Below, one piece after another: positions 49,969 to 59,593 of a stretch of 64,000 bases of DNA; within the stretch, counting starts at the first letter, position 1, and every line of letters begins with the position of its first letter. Origin of the DNA: Nonomuraea dietziae (GTDB lineage: Bacteria; Actinomycetota; Actinomycetes; Streptosporangiales; Streptosporangiaceae); contig NZ_JACIBV010000001.1 in NCBI RefSeq assembly GCF_014195505.1, positions 372,001 through 436,000 of the forward strand. Direction: 5' to 3'. The notes beneath the pieces were generated by a model. It was not told the origin of the DNA. It saw only the letters and a program-made list of their open reading frames with translations, and did not search any database. The translations under genes were made by a program, and so were the position numbers.

Positions 49969-52796
49969 CTACCGCAGGAGTTCGCCGACCGCCGCACGAT
50001 AGACAGCGGGCAGGACACCATCTCGCAGCACCCTGACAAGATTCCATTCGTGGGCTGTGACGTGGTGCAGCGCCGCAGCCAGAGCCAGCGCCCCCTGATC
50101 ATCTGCGAGGCCGGCGATGATGGCATCCACGTCTTTCTCGTCCCAATCCGTCCCGCTTTGTTGGCTCATCCGACGGATCGCTGCGACAGCACTCGTCACC
50201 TTACCGAGCGCGTCCTCGGATAGGGGATGGGTTGCTATTTCGTCGTCGAAGTCTGCCCAGCCGTCAGCTGGCGCAGGTAGCATGCTCCCGCCTGGCCGCC
50301 TGAGGACTTCGGCCAACCCCCGGGTCCCCGGCCTTGAATAAGGACCCTCGTGCACGAGACCGACCAGCGCCTGAAAGATTTCCGCGGTACTTCGTGCGAT
50401 CTGCGACCCACCGAGCGCGTCCCGCAGCCCCTCCGCGACCGTCTTACGTTGCTCGTCGCCGACATCAGCGAAACGCGCCAGAATGCGGGCAACCGCATGG
50501 AGATCGGTAGATATCGGCTCCTGCAGCACCCGAAGCCCGTGGGCGATGAGCCGGTCCCGCCACTTGGGCAAAGAGCGCGCCATCCCGTCGTCGATGAGCT
50601 CGAGCGCCAGCCTCGGCCCGATGGGAACGACGTGGCCCAGCCGGGCGTGGGCGCCGTCATCGATCGATTCCACGAGTTCGACCAGAGCCTTGTGCTCGTG
50701 GTGTTGAGGGGTGGAGAACAGCCGACCGGCGGCGAAGATCCACGTATTGCGCCAGTGGGGGCTGGGGGCAGCTGTGCGCAGGCGCGCGGTCACGACATCC
50801 AGCGGGCCCGCAGTGAGGTACATCGCGGCCATGAGTTCTTGCAGGGACCGCACGTCGAATCCGTAGCCTTCATCTCCGCGGGGCGCGATGAGCACCAGAC
50901 GCCGAGTAGCGGCTGCGACGATCTTGGAACGCAGGTCCGCGTCGATACCCGAGGGCTTGAAGCCAGCTTCGTGCAGCACCTCCCAGGTGAAGTCCTCCAG
51001 TTCCTGGTGGGTGAGGGTGGCGTTGGAGCGGTCGCCGGCTTCGCTGCGGGCCTGAAGTTCGAACCCGATGCGTTCGTGCAGCTGCTGAATCTGCTGTCCA
51101 TGCTCCTGGAGGATCCGGTTCAAGCTGGTCTGCTTGTCCCGCTCTCGCCTGAAGACGATGTCGTAATAACCCCAAAACAGGCTGAACCGGTCAGGCGCCA
51201 AGCGGCCTGCCGCGCCGACGATAATCGTCATAATGAGCACCTGCAACGGCGTACGCAGCAAATTCCGTAACGCTTCGTCCTCGGCTGCCTTCTCCAGCTG
51301 TCGGACGACCTTCTCGATTCGGTCGAGATCGTTGCGAAGTCGAACCTTCGTCACCAAGGTGCCGTAGTGCACAGCTTGGCGAGGTTCAAGATAGTCCAGA
51401 TCGATGCGCTCGAACTGCGTGGGGGCGATGTTCTCGGTGTAGCCGATCGGCCGGGTGGTGAGCACGACGAACAGGTCGCAATCGTCGGCTTCGGCGTGGG
51501 TGACGAGCTCGGTGACCCGCTCGATGAGCCGCTTGCGCACGGTCGGTTCCGTAACTTCGTCCAGCCCATCCAGCACCAGGAACCAGGGCCAGCGCTTCAT
51601 CCACGCGAGAAGCGCACTGGGCATGACGTTGCCGAGATTCGAGCGCTTGGAGACTCTCTCGGCGATGTAGCGGATCAGGGTCGAGTCTTCCTCGAACCCA
51701 TGCTCGTGGGCATACTCGGCAAGGTCAATGCGCATGGCCCAGCGCCGATGCTGGGGCATCGCTCTGCCGAACCGCTTGAGCGCCCCCTCCATACCGGAGA
51801 TCACTTCCTGGTGTTCCCTACTCAGGTCACTCGCGCCAGCGAGCATGGCAGCCCGGTAGGCCTGGACGAGGAACTTGGAGATGGTGGTCTTCCCGTTGCC
51901 GGGGGCGCCGGCGACGATGAGATGGCGTGGCCGCTGTGCATGGTCAGCTTGGGCCGCAGCATGTGCTCGCCGCGGTCGAGCACATGCTGGATCACGCTCC
52001 CGCGCTCAGTCTCGTTTCTGAGTGTGACCGGTAGGTCGATGGCCACCTGGTGAACTGGGAGACCGTTCCCGTCGCCGCTGCCGGCCTCGTCGAAGTAGAT
52101 GGTGCCTTCGCCGATCAACGTGGTGCGAGCGTGAGCGCGCAGGCCTGGTTCAAGTCGCTCAATGGGAAGGGAACCGGTGAATTCGGCCAGGTTGGCGAAC
52201 ACGTCGGCTGCCGTGAGGAAGCCGGGGAAAGCCTGTCGCACGCCTGGATACATAGTCAGCAGGGCCTGGATCTGGTTGCCGTCCCACAGGCGCCACTTGC
52301 GTAACCGCGAGATACGGGCGTGCTTGGCCTTCCGCTCGGCGCCCGTGCCGACATCGCGGCTGCCATCTGCCAGGTCGTTGACATAGCGCTGGATGTTCTG
52401 GTTCAGCCAGTCATGGCCACCAGAGTTGGGTACCGGAGTCAGCGGGACGTTGGTGATGATGACGAGGTGGTCAGGGACGGGGTTCCTGCCGGAGGAGGGA
52501 TCGGCCCATGTCTCCAGCTCGTCTCGGATGTGCCCCCACAGCCAGGCCGCATCATCGGCTGGTCGCGCCGTCAGTTGCTTCTTGTGCTTGACCTGGAAGA
52601 CCGTGTACCCGTCCCAGACCTCGCCATCTTGTTCATCGGTCCTCTGCCAGACAAGCGAACCTTTGCAGTACAGGTCTCGGCCGCCGTCGCGGCCCGCCCC
52701 CATCACCTGAACACCCGAGCCGAACGTCTGCACGGCGAGCGCCGCCGCGAGATCTTGAAACCCGATGGTGCCCAGCTGCTCCAGGTTGTACGCCAC
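49969..52796 (-). pseudogene. Nuclease-NACHT STAND NTPase (defence-type), split by a frameshift
   Basis: From GTG 52796 (RBS AGAAAGG) the first frame encodes a restriction-endonuclease-like domain: 'GFQDLAAALAVQTFGSGVQ', Asp in 'GAGRDGGRDLYCKG', 'YTVFQVKHKK' (QxK), then a linker to 'EHMLRPKLT'. Between 51935 and 51965 the frame shifts; the other frame gives 'QRPRHLIVAGAPGNGKTT' (Walker A), NACHT Walker B 'WFLVLDGLDEV', sensor 'VVLTTRPIGYTE', and a 400-residue helical C-terminus to 49969. Together about 940 residues. This resembles bacterial NACHT/Avs antiphage proteins with nuclease effectors. One indel separates effector from sensor. Confidence 0.75.
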
Positions 52797-53211
52797 TGCG
52801 TACCTTTCTCACGCCTGCGGGCGCCCGCACCAAGGAAGATCCAGAGCGATCAATCTATCGTCTGACAGCCCCGAGCCGCCCACGTTGCCGGGGATCTGGC
52901 CGGATTCGCGCCTTTGGAAGAGGATCGCCCAGCCGCGGCGAAATCGCGGACCGGCTCGCTGCGACGCGCTGAGCATCGCGGCGCAATCACTTCGGCCAGA
53001 ACCGCGACAGCGGTTCATCGCGCAGGACGACGCCCATGCAGCCATGGCGGCCAGGAACAGGCCAGCTCATGACGGCCGACCCTGCCAGGGCAATCGAGGC
53101 CTGGCTCCGGTTCGGACGGACGGTTGAGGAGCATCGCACGGCGCGGCATCCGCGACGACACCAGATGCCGCCCCTAAGATTCCGGTGGTCATCCGCGAGG
53201 GGAGACACACC
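52797..53211. other. Unassigned 415-bp intergenic region
   Basis: Lies between the divergent NACHT gene and the gene at 53212. No recognisable protein in six frames. It should hold promoters for both; none is obvious. Confidence 0.35.
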
Positions 53212-54309
53212 ATGGGCAAGCCCAACCCGCAGCATCGCCGCGCGAAGAAGGCAGCACGTCGCAAGCAGCGGCTCACCAGCCGCCAGACGAGCCCGGAGCG
53301 GTCCAGCAGGCAGCAGACGGCCTCGCTTGCGCCACTGCCTGCGCCCGGGCCCACGTTGGCCGATCTCGGCTGGCTGCCACCCGTGAGCCGGCTGGTCCCG
53401 CTCGAAACACCACGAACGCTGGAGCAGCTGGCCCGCCGCCACGGGATGACCGACGACGCTCACGTCTCCGTCGACGGCCAGTGGTGGACTCCCGAGGAAT
53501 TCCGTGCCCTGAAGTGGATCGACGAGCTCTGCGACGACGAGGCTGATCAGGCCCGTGACGACATCCTGGCTCACTACGGGGAAAAGATCCCCGCCGACCT
53601 CGCCCTGCTGGACTTCAGCGCCCGCAACTTCATCGGCGTCACGACCTGGAACGACTACTGCATCGAAACTGAAGCCGAGCACCTCACAGCTCTCGCCCAG
53701 ACGCCCGACCTGCGCGAAGCGCTCGGCATTCTGCACCGCGAAGGCTGGATCACCCCCATGGCCGACGGCCTCCTTTCCGCTCCCGGCCTCTTCCTGCAGC
53801 CGGTGCCGCCCGCGCCGTCGTACGTGCGTCGTTGGCCCACCGCCAGCCACCTGCATGCGCGGTTCCGGCTCGACCCGCTTCCCGCGGACGAGATCCCGAC
53901 CCTGGACGAACTGCTCTATGCCTGCGAGTTCCAGTTTGCCTTCCAAGGTCTGCACCCGGTCGCTGGCACGACCTGGACCCCAAAGCAGTTCAGCCGCCAC
54001 CCCTGGCTGGCCGCAGGGGAAGGCGAGCCCGACCCGCTGATGGTCGATGAATACGAGCGCATCCTTATCCGCTACGGTGACCATATCCCCGCAGACCAAG
54101 CGGTCTTGGACCTCGCGGCCGTGGCCTTGCCCTACATTGTCACCGGCAACTTCGACGTCCTCGATGATGAGCAGCTCGTTTTGGCCTTCACCCAGACCGA
54201 CGACCTTCGCCAAGCCTTCGGCACCCTGCATCGCGACGGCTTGCTCGTCCCGCTGGCCAACGGTCTGCTCCTGGCACCCGGTCTCGCCAAGGTCATCGAC
54301 GAGACCTGA
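53212..54309 (+). CDS. Hypothetical protein with internally duplicated domain
   Basis: 365 residues from ATG 53212 (RBS GAGGGGAG). The first 40 residues are basic ('KPNPQHRRAKKAARRKQR'). Two similar halves follow: 'YGEKIPADLALLDFSA' ... 'LREALGILHREGWITPMADGL' and 'YGDHIPADQAVLDLAA' ... 'LRQAFGTLHRDGLLVPLANGL'. I do not recognise the family. The position beside a defence-type gene is suggestive only. Confidence 0.7.
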   Translation: MGKPNPQHRRAKKAARRKQRLTSRQTSPERSSRQQTASLAPLPAPGPTLADLGWLPPVSRLVPLETPRTLEQLARRHGMTDDAHVSVDGQWWTPEEFRALKWIDELCDDEADQARDDILAHYGEKIPADLALLDFSARNFIGVTTWNDYCIETEAEHLTALAQTPDLREALGILHREGWITPMADGLLSAPGLFLQPVPPAPSYVRRWPTASHLHARFRLDPLPADEIPTLDELLYACEFQFAFQGLHPVAGTTWTPKQFSRHPWLAAGEGEPDPLMVDEYERILIRYGDHIPADQAVLDLAAVALPYIVTGNFDVLDDEQLVLAFTQTDDLRQAFGTLHRDGLLVPLANGLLLAPGLAKVIDET

Positions 54310-54324
54310 TCGAAACGCTCCGGG

Positions 54325-54567
54325 TCACTGCGCGCTCAGGGTCCGTGGCCATGATCTGATCGCCCCTTGATTCGACTGGCCAGGGCTGTGGTTCCAGTCA
54401 TAGGTGAGCCTGAGGACCCAGTGCTCCTCCACCGGGACGAGGACGGCCAGACGCCCGTCGCGTTCGACGACCTCGTGGTCGCCCAGCCGTGTGCATGCGG
54501 GGGTCGAGGCCGCCCTAGTCACGACCCCGACAGGCTCAGCTCGGTCGGCATTGCCTTCGGTTGTCAT
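54325..54567 (-). CDS. Small hypothetical protein
   Basis: 80 residues from ATG 54567 with GGGGAAG upstream. The middle reads 'RLGDHEVVERDGRLAVLVPV' and 'EEHWVLRLTYDWNHSPG', which looks coding. It ends 15 bp from the convergent gene at 53212. Family not recognised. Confidence 0.45.
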   Translation of the reverse strand: MTTEGNADRAEPVGVVTRAASTPACTRLGDHEVVERDGRLAVLVPVEEHWVLRLTYDWNHSPGQSNQGAIRSWPRTLSAQ

Positions 54568-54651
54568 GTTGTGCTTCCCCAGGGAATGTTGAGGACCGCG
54601 ACCTCGTCCGCAGTGTCACCCGCGCGTTCGGGCAGGACGGCCGGCCCGTGA

Positions 54652-54948
54652 CTACCGTACGGGGACGGCGAGCTCGCGGCCGTAGTAGAAGCCTTCCCGC
54701 TCGTCGACCACGTAAGGGGCCATGGCTTCACGTCGATGTGTCTCGCCCTCGGAGGTCCGCCAGGAGTCGCACGCCTCCTTCGTATCCCAGAACGACACCC
54801 CGGTGATCTCCTGTTGGTCCTCGGACCAGTACGCGTAGGCGTGGCGCAGTCCCTGCGGGTAGGGGGCCGGGCGCCATGCCCTTTCGAACTCCTCCAACGT
54901 CCCCGGCTGGATGCGGCGCGTCGTCACCCAGACGAAGTGCTCCCTCAT
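54652..54948 (-). CDS. ABM-type (dimeric alpha/beta barrel) small protein
   Basis: 98 residues from ATG 54948 (MREHFVWVTTRRIQPG), with GAGGAGACC upstream. Pattern 'GTLEEFERAWRP' ... 'GVSFWDTKEACDSWRTSEGE' matches antibiotic-biosynthesis-monooxygenase-like barrels. Function may be catalysis or heme/ligand binding; not assignable. A longer start at 54993 lacks an RBS. Confidence 0.7.
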   Translation of the reverse strand: MREHFVWVTTRRIQPGTLEEFERAWRPAPYPQGLRHAYAYWSEDQQEITGVSFWDTKEACDSWRTSEGETHRREAMAPYVVDEREGFYYGRELAVPVR

Positions 54949-55112
54949 CGTGGTCTCCTCTGAAACGCCTTTCGGCCTGATGACGCTCTCCATCCACCAT
55001 AGGTCCGTGGCAGGACGGGCCGAGTTAGCAGCTTCTGGCAGTCTCTGGGCGCGGCTCTCCGCACCTACAGGAGTTCCCTGAATCTGTCCCCGAGCGAAAG
55101 TACCGTCGACCA

Positions 55113-56345
55113 GTGACCACAGACACTCTGCCGATGGAGTCCTCCGACCATCTTCGCGCCGACATGATCGCCGCGCTGATCGAGCAGGGCTCGATCAGCT
55201 CGCCGGAGGTCGAAGCCGCTTTCGCGGCGGTCCCGCGCGAGAAGTTCGCCCCGGAAGCAGCGCTGCCGGCTGTCTACTCCGCGCGAGACGTCGTCGTCAC
55301 CAAGCGCGACGCTTCAGGCAGGGCGACGAGTTCGGTCAGTGCGCCCTGGCTGCAGGCCGAGATGCTGGAGTCCGCGCGGCTCTATCGCGGGGCGAAGGTG
55401 TTGGAGATCGGGAGTGGAGGCTACAACGCGGCGCTCATCGCTGAGATCGTCGGCGATGAGGGCCTGGTGGTCACCGTCGACATCGACCCGTTCGTCACCG
55501 AGCGCGCCAGACGCTTCCTCGCCGAAACGGGCTACCCGCGGGTGAAGGTCGTGCTGGGGGATGCCGAGCACGCGGCCGAGGAGCACGCCCCCGAGGGCGG
55601 CTTCGACGCCATCCTCGTCACGGTGGGGGTCTGGGATGTCCCGTGGGGGCACCTGCTCGCCCCGCGCGGCCGGATGGTGGTGCCGCTGCGGTTCTCCACG
55701 GTCAGCCGGTCATTCGCCTTCGCCCGCGCCGGCGGCCACTTCATCGGGTTGGACCCGACGGTGTGCGGCTTCGTCGCGATGCAAGGCGCCGGCGCGCATC
55801 CGGATCAGGTGGCGGTCCTTGCCGAGGGGGCGGTGAAGCTGACCTTGGAAGAGGGCCCTGCTCTCAATGTCGCGGCACTCGACCAAGCGCTGACCGCCGA
55901 TCGGACCGAGCTGTGGACCGGCGTCACGGTGGCCCATGGGGAGTCGTTCGATTCGATGAACCTCTGGATCGCGACCGCGGACGAGCGGCTCGGCATGATC
56001 TGGCGGGATCCGGCTCGTGACTGCGGCCTCATCGAGCCGGCGATGCGCTGGTACTGCCCGGCGCTCATCGCCTCGGACAGCTTCGCCTATCTCGCCATCC
56101 GCGAACTGCCCCGCGCCGATGAAGCTGAGGAGCGGCGGTGGGAGTTCGGGGTGTGCGGGTACGGCCGCGCCGGCGCCAAGCTCGCCCAGCAACTCCATGA
56201 CCATGTGCAGCTCTGGGACCGCGACTGGCGCGAGCACCCCGGGCCCGACTTCACGCTCCACCCCGCCGACGTCGCGGTGCCGGTTCCGCCCGTTGGCCGG
56301 ATCTTCCGGAAGCGCCACACCCAATTGGAGATGACCTGGGCGTGA
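55113..56345 (+). CDS. PIMT-like methyltransferase (FxLD-system type), orphan
   Basis: 410 residues from GTG 55113 (ATG 55134 alternative). N-terminal protein-L-isoaspartate methyltransferase fold: 'VEAAFAAVPREKFAPEAALP', SAM loop 'VLEIGSGGYNAALIAEIVG', 'VVTVDIDPFVTERAR', 'DAILVTVGVWDVPWGHLLAP'. A 200-residue C-terminal extension ends 'GYGRAGAKLAQQLHDHVQLWD'. This length and extension are typical of methyltransferases in lanthipeptide (FxLD) gene sets. No precursor peptide or dehydratase is visible nearby, so it is an orphan or remnant. Confidence 0.8.
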   Translation: MTTDTLPMESSDHLRADMIAALIEQGSISSPEVEAAFAAVPREKFAPEAALPAVYSARDVVVTKRDASGRATSSVSAPWLQAEMLESARLYRGAKVLEIGSGGYNAALIAEIVGDEGLVVTVDIDPFVTERARRFLAETGYPRVKVVLGDAEHAAEEHAPEGGFDAILVTVGVWDVPWGHLLAPRGRMVVPLRFSTVSRSFAFARAGGHFIGLDPTVCGFVAMQGAGAHPDQVAVLAEGAVKLTLEEGPALNVAALDQALTADRTELWTGVTVAHGESFDSMNLWIATADERLGMIWRDPARDCGLIEPAMRWYCPALIASDSFAYLAIRELPRADEAEERRWEFGVCGYGRAGAKLAQQLHDHVQLWDRDWREHPGPDFTLHPADVAVPVPPVGRIFRKRHTQLEMTWA

Positions 56346-56349
56346 CCGC

Positions 56350-56442
56350 CTCAGCCGCCGGCCGGTACTCGCGGTCCAGCAGATGCGCCAGCCCAAAAAC
56401 AAGATCACTATATGAGCCGGTGTCGGTCACGATGACGTCCGC
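56350..56442 (-). pseudogene. Tn3 transposase catalytic-core fragment
   Basis: 31 codons reading 'ADVIVTDTGSYSDLVFGLAH' and 'LLDREYRP', the conserved Asp-containing core of Tn3 transposases. It lies 4 bp after the methyltransferase stop. It is the third tnpA fragment in the window and on the opposite strand to the others. Confidence 0.65.
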
Positions 56443-56918
56443 GCGACGACCCTCACCGGAGGAGAAGATGACGTCCAGGGCGGACGGGGCCCCTTGCCCC
56501 AGTCGTATTGCATCCAGAGCCCGGGTTCGGCGATCCAGGGCTGGTGGATGTCCCCACCGCTTGACCAAATCGCCACAGCTCCAGGTCAGCGGCTTGCGCT
56601 CGACCACACCAGAGCAGAGGCCTCGCCGGCATAGCGCGGCAACCGCGCTCGAGCACCTGGCCGCAGCGAGCGCGGCGCCGGGGCGAAGCGCAGCCACCCC
56701 TGGTGAGCCAGCGCATTGATCGCTGCCCGCCACTGACTGATGGTCCAGCCGAAGGCATGCCCAACCTCAGCCCAGGTCGACCCCTCGCCGGTGTTGGCCA
56801 CCACGTCGGCCACGAAGCGGGTGACCTCCAGCTCACGGCCGGCACATGACGTAGGCCCCGCCGGCGAGGAGCGCACGTCTTCTTCGGCCTGGCTTGCGAC
56901 CGATCCCGCTGCACGTGG
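56443..56918 (-). pseudogene. Decayed HTH-like hypothetical gene
   Basis: Two frames together look like one protein: 'LEVTRFVADVVANTGEGSTW' with 'AEVGHAFGWTISQWRAAINA' (HTH-like) from 56876, then after a shift near 56590 'GDLVKRWGHPPALDRRTRAL'. No recognised family. It runs directly into the Tn3 core fragment. Confidence 0.45.
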
Positions 56919-57380
56919 TCATGCGCCCGACGCAGGACCTGCCGGGGTGGGCACGTCACCCTGCGCCACCACGTCCTTCCACGCCTGGAATTCCTGCCAC
57001 GTCAGGCCATCGGCCTTGAGAACCGTCGGTGCCACCGCGGCGATCTTCTCAAGGGTGACCTCTTGGCCGAGGATATCCAGCCACACCATCGCGATGACCG
57101 GGCGCGGCAACTTGGAGCGGAACGTCTTGTCCGGCCCTCCCCATCCCAACAACTCATCCGCCCACTGCTCCGGCATCATCCCCCTGGTTTCGCCAGATGC
57201 CCGCGCATAGTCGACCAGGTAGCCGCGCCAAGCTGCCCAGCGCGCCTCGATGGCCGCGTCATCGGGCACGATGCTCCGTCGCACCAGATACTCCGTCGCA
57301 AGCGCCCGCCAGCTTCCGGCCTGACATCGATGCCACTGCCGGGAACCCGCTTTCAGCATGGCCGCGTCCGACTTCGGCAC
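56919..57380 (-). CDS. Hypothetical protein
   Basis: 146-153 residues (GTG 57380, or ATG 57359). Sequence such as 'ATEYLVRRSIVPDDAAIEARW' and 'AAVAPTVLKADGLTWQEFQAW' is clearly coding and mostly helical. I do not recognise it. 57381-57668 downstream of the SUKH gene holds nothing convincing. Confidence 0.6.
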   Translation of the reverse strand: MPKSDAAMLKAGSRQWHRCQAGSWRALATEYLVRRSIVPDDAAIEARWAAWRGYLVDYARASGETRGMMPEQWADELLGWGGPDKTFRSKLPRPVIAMVWLDILGQEVTLEKIAAVAPTVLKADGLTWQEFQAWKDVVAQGDVPTPAGPASGA

Positions 57381-57668
57381 ACCCAGCCGCCACAGTCACG
57401 AGCGTGATGCTCTGTCCATGGCCTTCGCGCTCCGACCACTCTCCGCACGCTGAATGGCGGGAGGGTCGGCCGGCTGCTCCGTCATGAGCAAACCGCTACA
57501 CCCTCGCCGCTCTATCGCAGCCGATGACACGCCGATCCCCACGGCTATTCGGGGAGGTAGTCACTCCCCGGCACGGCTTCGCGCGATGATCACCACCCCG
57601 AAGCCTCCGATTCGAGGGCCTGATGGAGCCGTTCCGTGTTCCCCCGGCGCGTAGCGGCTGACCTGCGT

Positions 57669-58796
57669 TCAGCCCCGTCTCGTGGCCAGGAGTTCGCGTC
57701 CGCGCTCCGGCGTGATCAGGCGGGCGGCCCGGGGGTCGGCCAGCAGGGCGATCGGTGCGAGATGGTCCTCATGCAGTGGCCGCCAGTGGACAAGGGCGTC
57801 GCGCAGGCGCGGCCAGGCGTCCTCACCGGCGTCGAGAGCGGCGTGCGCGGCCGCGTCAAACTCCGGGTTGCCGAAGCAGAGTCGGAACCCCGGCTCTTTC
57901 CGCCGCGCCTGGTGACGGCCGAGCAGGTGCTTGACTCGCTGTGGGGCGCGCTCCCTCAGGAACTGGAGCGTGGAGGCGGAGCCGAAGCGGCGGGCCTGTT
58001 CGTGCGCGGCGAACAGCAGGGGCAGGGCCTGCGCGGCGAACAGGTCCTCGTCGAGGGTCCACGACCGGGTGTCGCTGTTCGTGAGCATTTGGTAGAACGG
58101 GTCGTCGTCCTCCTCCCTCAACAGGGTCCGCATCTGGAAGTGCAGGAACGAGGCGCGATCGCGGCCGAAACGCGCGGCCTGCGCAAACACGGCCAGCGGG
58201 CGGTCCACCTCGCCGCGCAGGCTCGCCAACCGGGCGTCCTCGACCTTGGCGTCCCACGCACGCTGGGTCTCGCATTGGGGGCGATCGAGGGCGTGGAACC
58301 CGGCGTAGAAGTCGTACATCTTCTCGTAGAACGAGCCGTGCCGGTCGGGGCCCATGGCCGTCCACGAGAACACGTCATAGGCCGCCCATTCACCGCGCTC
58401 GTCGACGTCACCCGGGTCGAGGTAGACGACGCCGGCGTCCGCCTCCAGGGAGATCAGCAACGATCGTGCCGCCGCGGGCTCTTCCTCCTCCTCATCCCAG
58501 TCGGCGTAGGCATCGGCCCACATCGGCTCCAGATCGGCCAGCCAGCCGATCTCCTCGGTGCCGCGTAGGCTCCAGACGAAGTTGCCCGCGTGCCGCCAGC
58601 CGTTGGTGACCAGTAAGAACTCCCGAAATGATGGAGGCAGCACGCATCCCAGACGCGCCTCCAGTGCCCGCACCTCGTCCTCGGTGGCGGGAGGGCAGCC
58701 GAGCCAGGGGTCGCCGTCCGGCTCCTCGTCGGGGTGGGCGATGCGCCACTCCTCGCTCCAGCGCTGGAGGAACGGCTTCCATGCATGACGGTCCAC
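57669..58796 (-). CDS. SMI1/KNR4 (SUKH) domain protein
   Basis: 375 residues. The SUKH fold spans about residues 30-180: 'ATEDEVRALEARLGCVLPP', 'SFREFLLVTNGW', 'GWLADLEPMWADAYADW' and 'DVFSWTAMGPDRHGSFYE'. The second half is helical and unrecognised. SUKH proteins are commonly immunity proteins against polymorphic or contact-dependent toxins; no toxin gene is visible here. A fragment of another SUKH-like gene lies at 59167. Confidence 0.85.
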   Translation of the reverse strand: MDRHAWKPFLQRWSEEWRIAHPDEEPDGDPWLGCPPATEDEVRALEARLGCVLPPSFREFLLVTNGWRHAGNFVWSLRGTEEIGWLADLEPMWADAYADWDEEEEEPAAARSLLISLEADAGVVYLDPGDVDERGEWAAYDVFSWTAMGPDRHGSFYEKMYDFYAGFHALDRPQCETQRAWDAKVEDARLASLRGEVDRPLAVFAQAARFGRDRASFLHFQMRTLLREEDDDPFYQMLTNSDTRSWTLDEDLFAAQALPLLFAAHEQARRFGSASTLQFLRERAPQRVKHLLGRHQARRKEPGFRLCFGNPEFDAAAHAALDAGEDAWPRLRDALVHWRPLHEDHLAPIALLADPRAARLITPERGRELLATRRG

Positions 58797-59166
58797 GGCG
58801 GGCTCCTACGATGTCAAACGATCTGGTCTCGCGAATTCCATCAGGTACCACCGACAGCGCCGGTGCCGGGAGATGGCGTCCATCGTGCGACCCGTATCGG
58901 CCTGTCGGTAAGGTCGGCCAACCAGCCGCCAGATGAGCGTCGATGGCCTCGACCGCCCACGGCAGCGGTCCGCGCGTTGCGCAGATCGTCGAAATGCTCG
59001 GCGAGCGCCTCGACAACCCCGAGTTGTCCCTGCTGTTCGCACGACCATTCCGGCTCGCACTCCTTCGAGGACGACATGCCCAGCTTCGCCCGCCAGGGCC
59101 CTCGCCCGACCTCCAGCGCAAGATGGACGACTTTCGGTGAAGGGCGGCGTCGCGGACGTGCTCTGC
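58797..59166. other. Unassigned 370-bp stretch
   Basis: Between the SUKH gene and the SUKH-like fragment on the same strand. Minus-strand frames give weak coding character ('LGVVEALAEHFDDLRNARTA') with no recognised family. Possibly decayed immunity-gene array sequence. Confidence 0.3.
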
Positions 59167-59593
59167 TCATACCTTTAGGCGACCGGTGAGCCACCAGCGC
59201 CAGAACGTGGCCACGTCCGGAGCGGCCCACGTGCGGCTGTCGTCCTCGTGATCCCAGCAGAACACGTTCTCGCGGGTCACCGGAGGAAGTCTCAGGGCGA
59301 ACCGGTCGCCGTTGCCGGAGCGGCACTTCCGGCAGGACGCGGGCGCCGCTGCCGGCCAGCGCGGTACGGGCGCGAACGACGATGCGGCGCACCAGCGCCG
59401 CGATGGTGCGGTGGTCGCCGAGCACCACCAGCTCGGCGGTGAGCGTCGGTGTCCATGACGCCGATGGACTCTCCGCTTGGACCGCGGGCATGGAAGCTGA
59501 TCCCACATCGGTCGTGGTGCTTCTCCTCGAGCACAATGCCGCGCGCCGCCGCCAGCGTCTGCGCCGCACCTCGGATCGGCTGCTCAGAGGCAA
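59167..59593 (-). pseudogene. SUKH-like gene remnant
   Basis: The C-terminus is recognisable: 'CRKCRSGNGDRFALRLPP', 'ENVFCWDHEDDSRTWAAPDV', as in SMI1/KNR4 proteins. The N-terminal part reads in another frame ('LTAELVVLGDHRTIAALVRR'). At least one frameshift separates the pieces. Confidence 0.6.
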
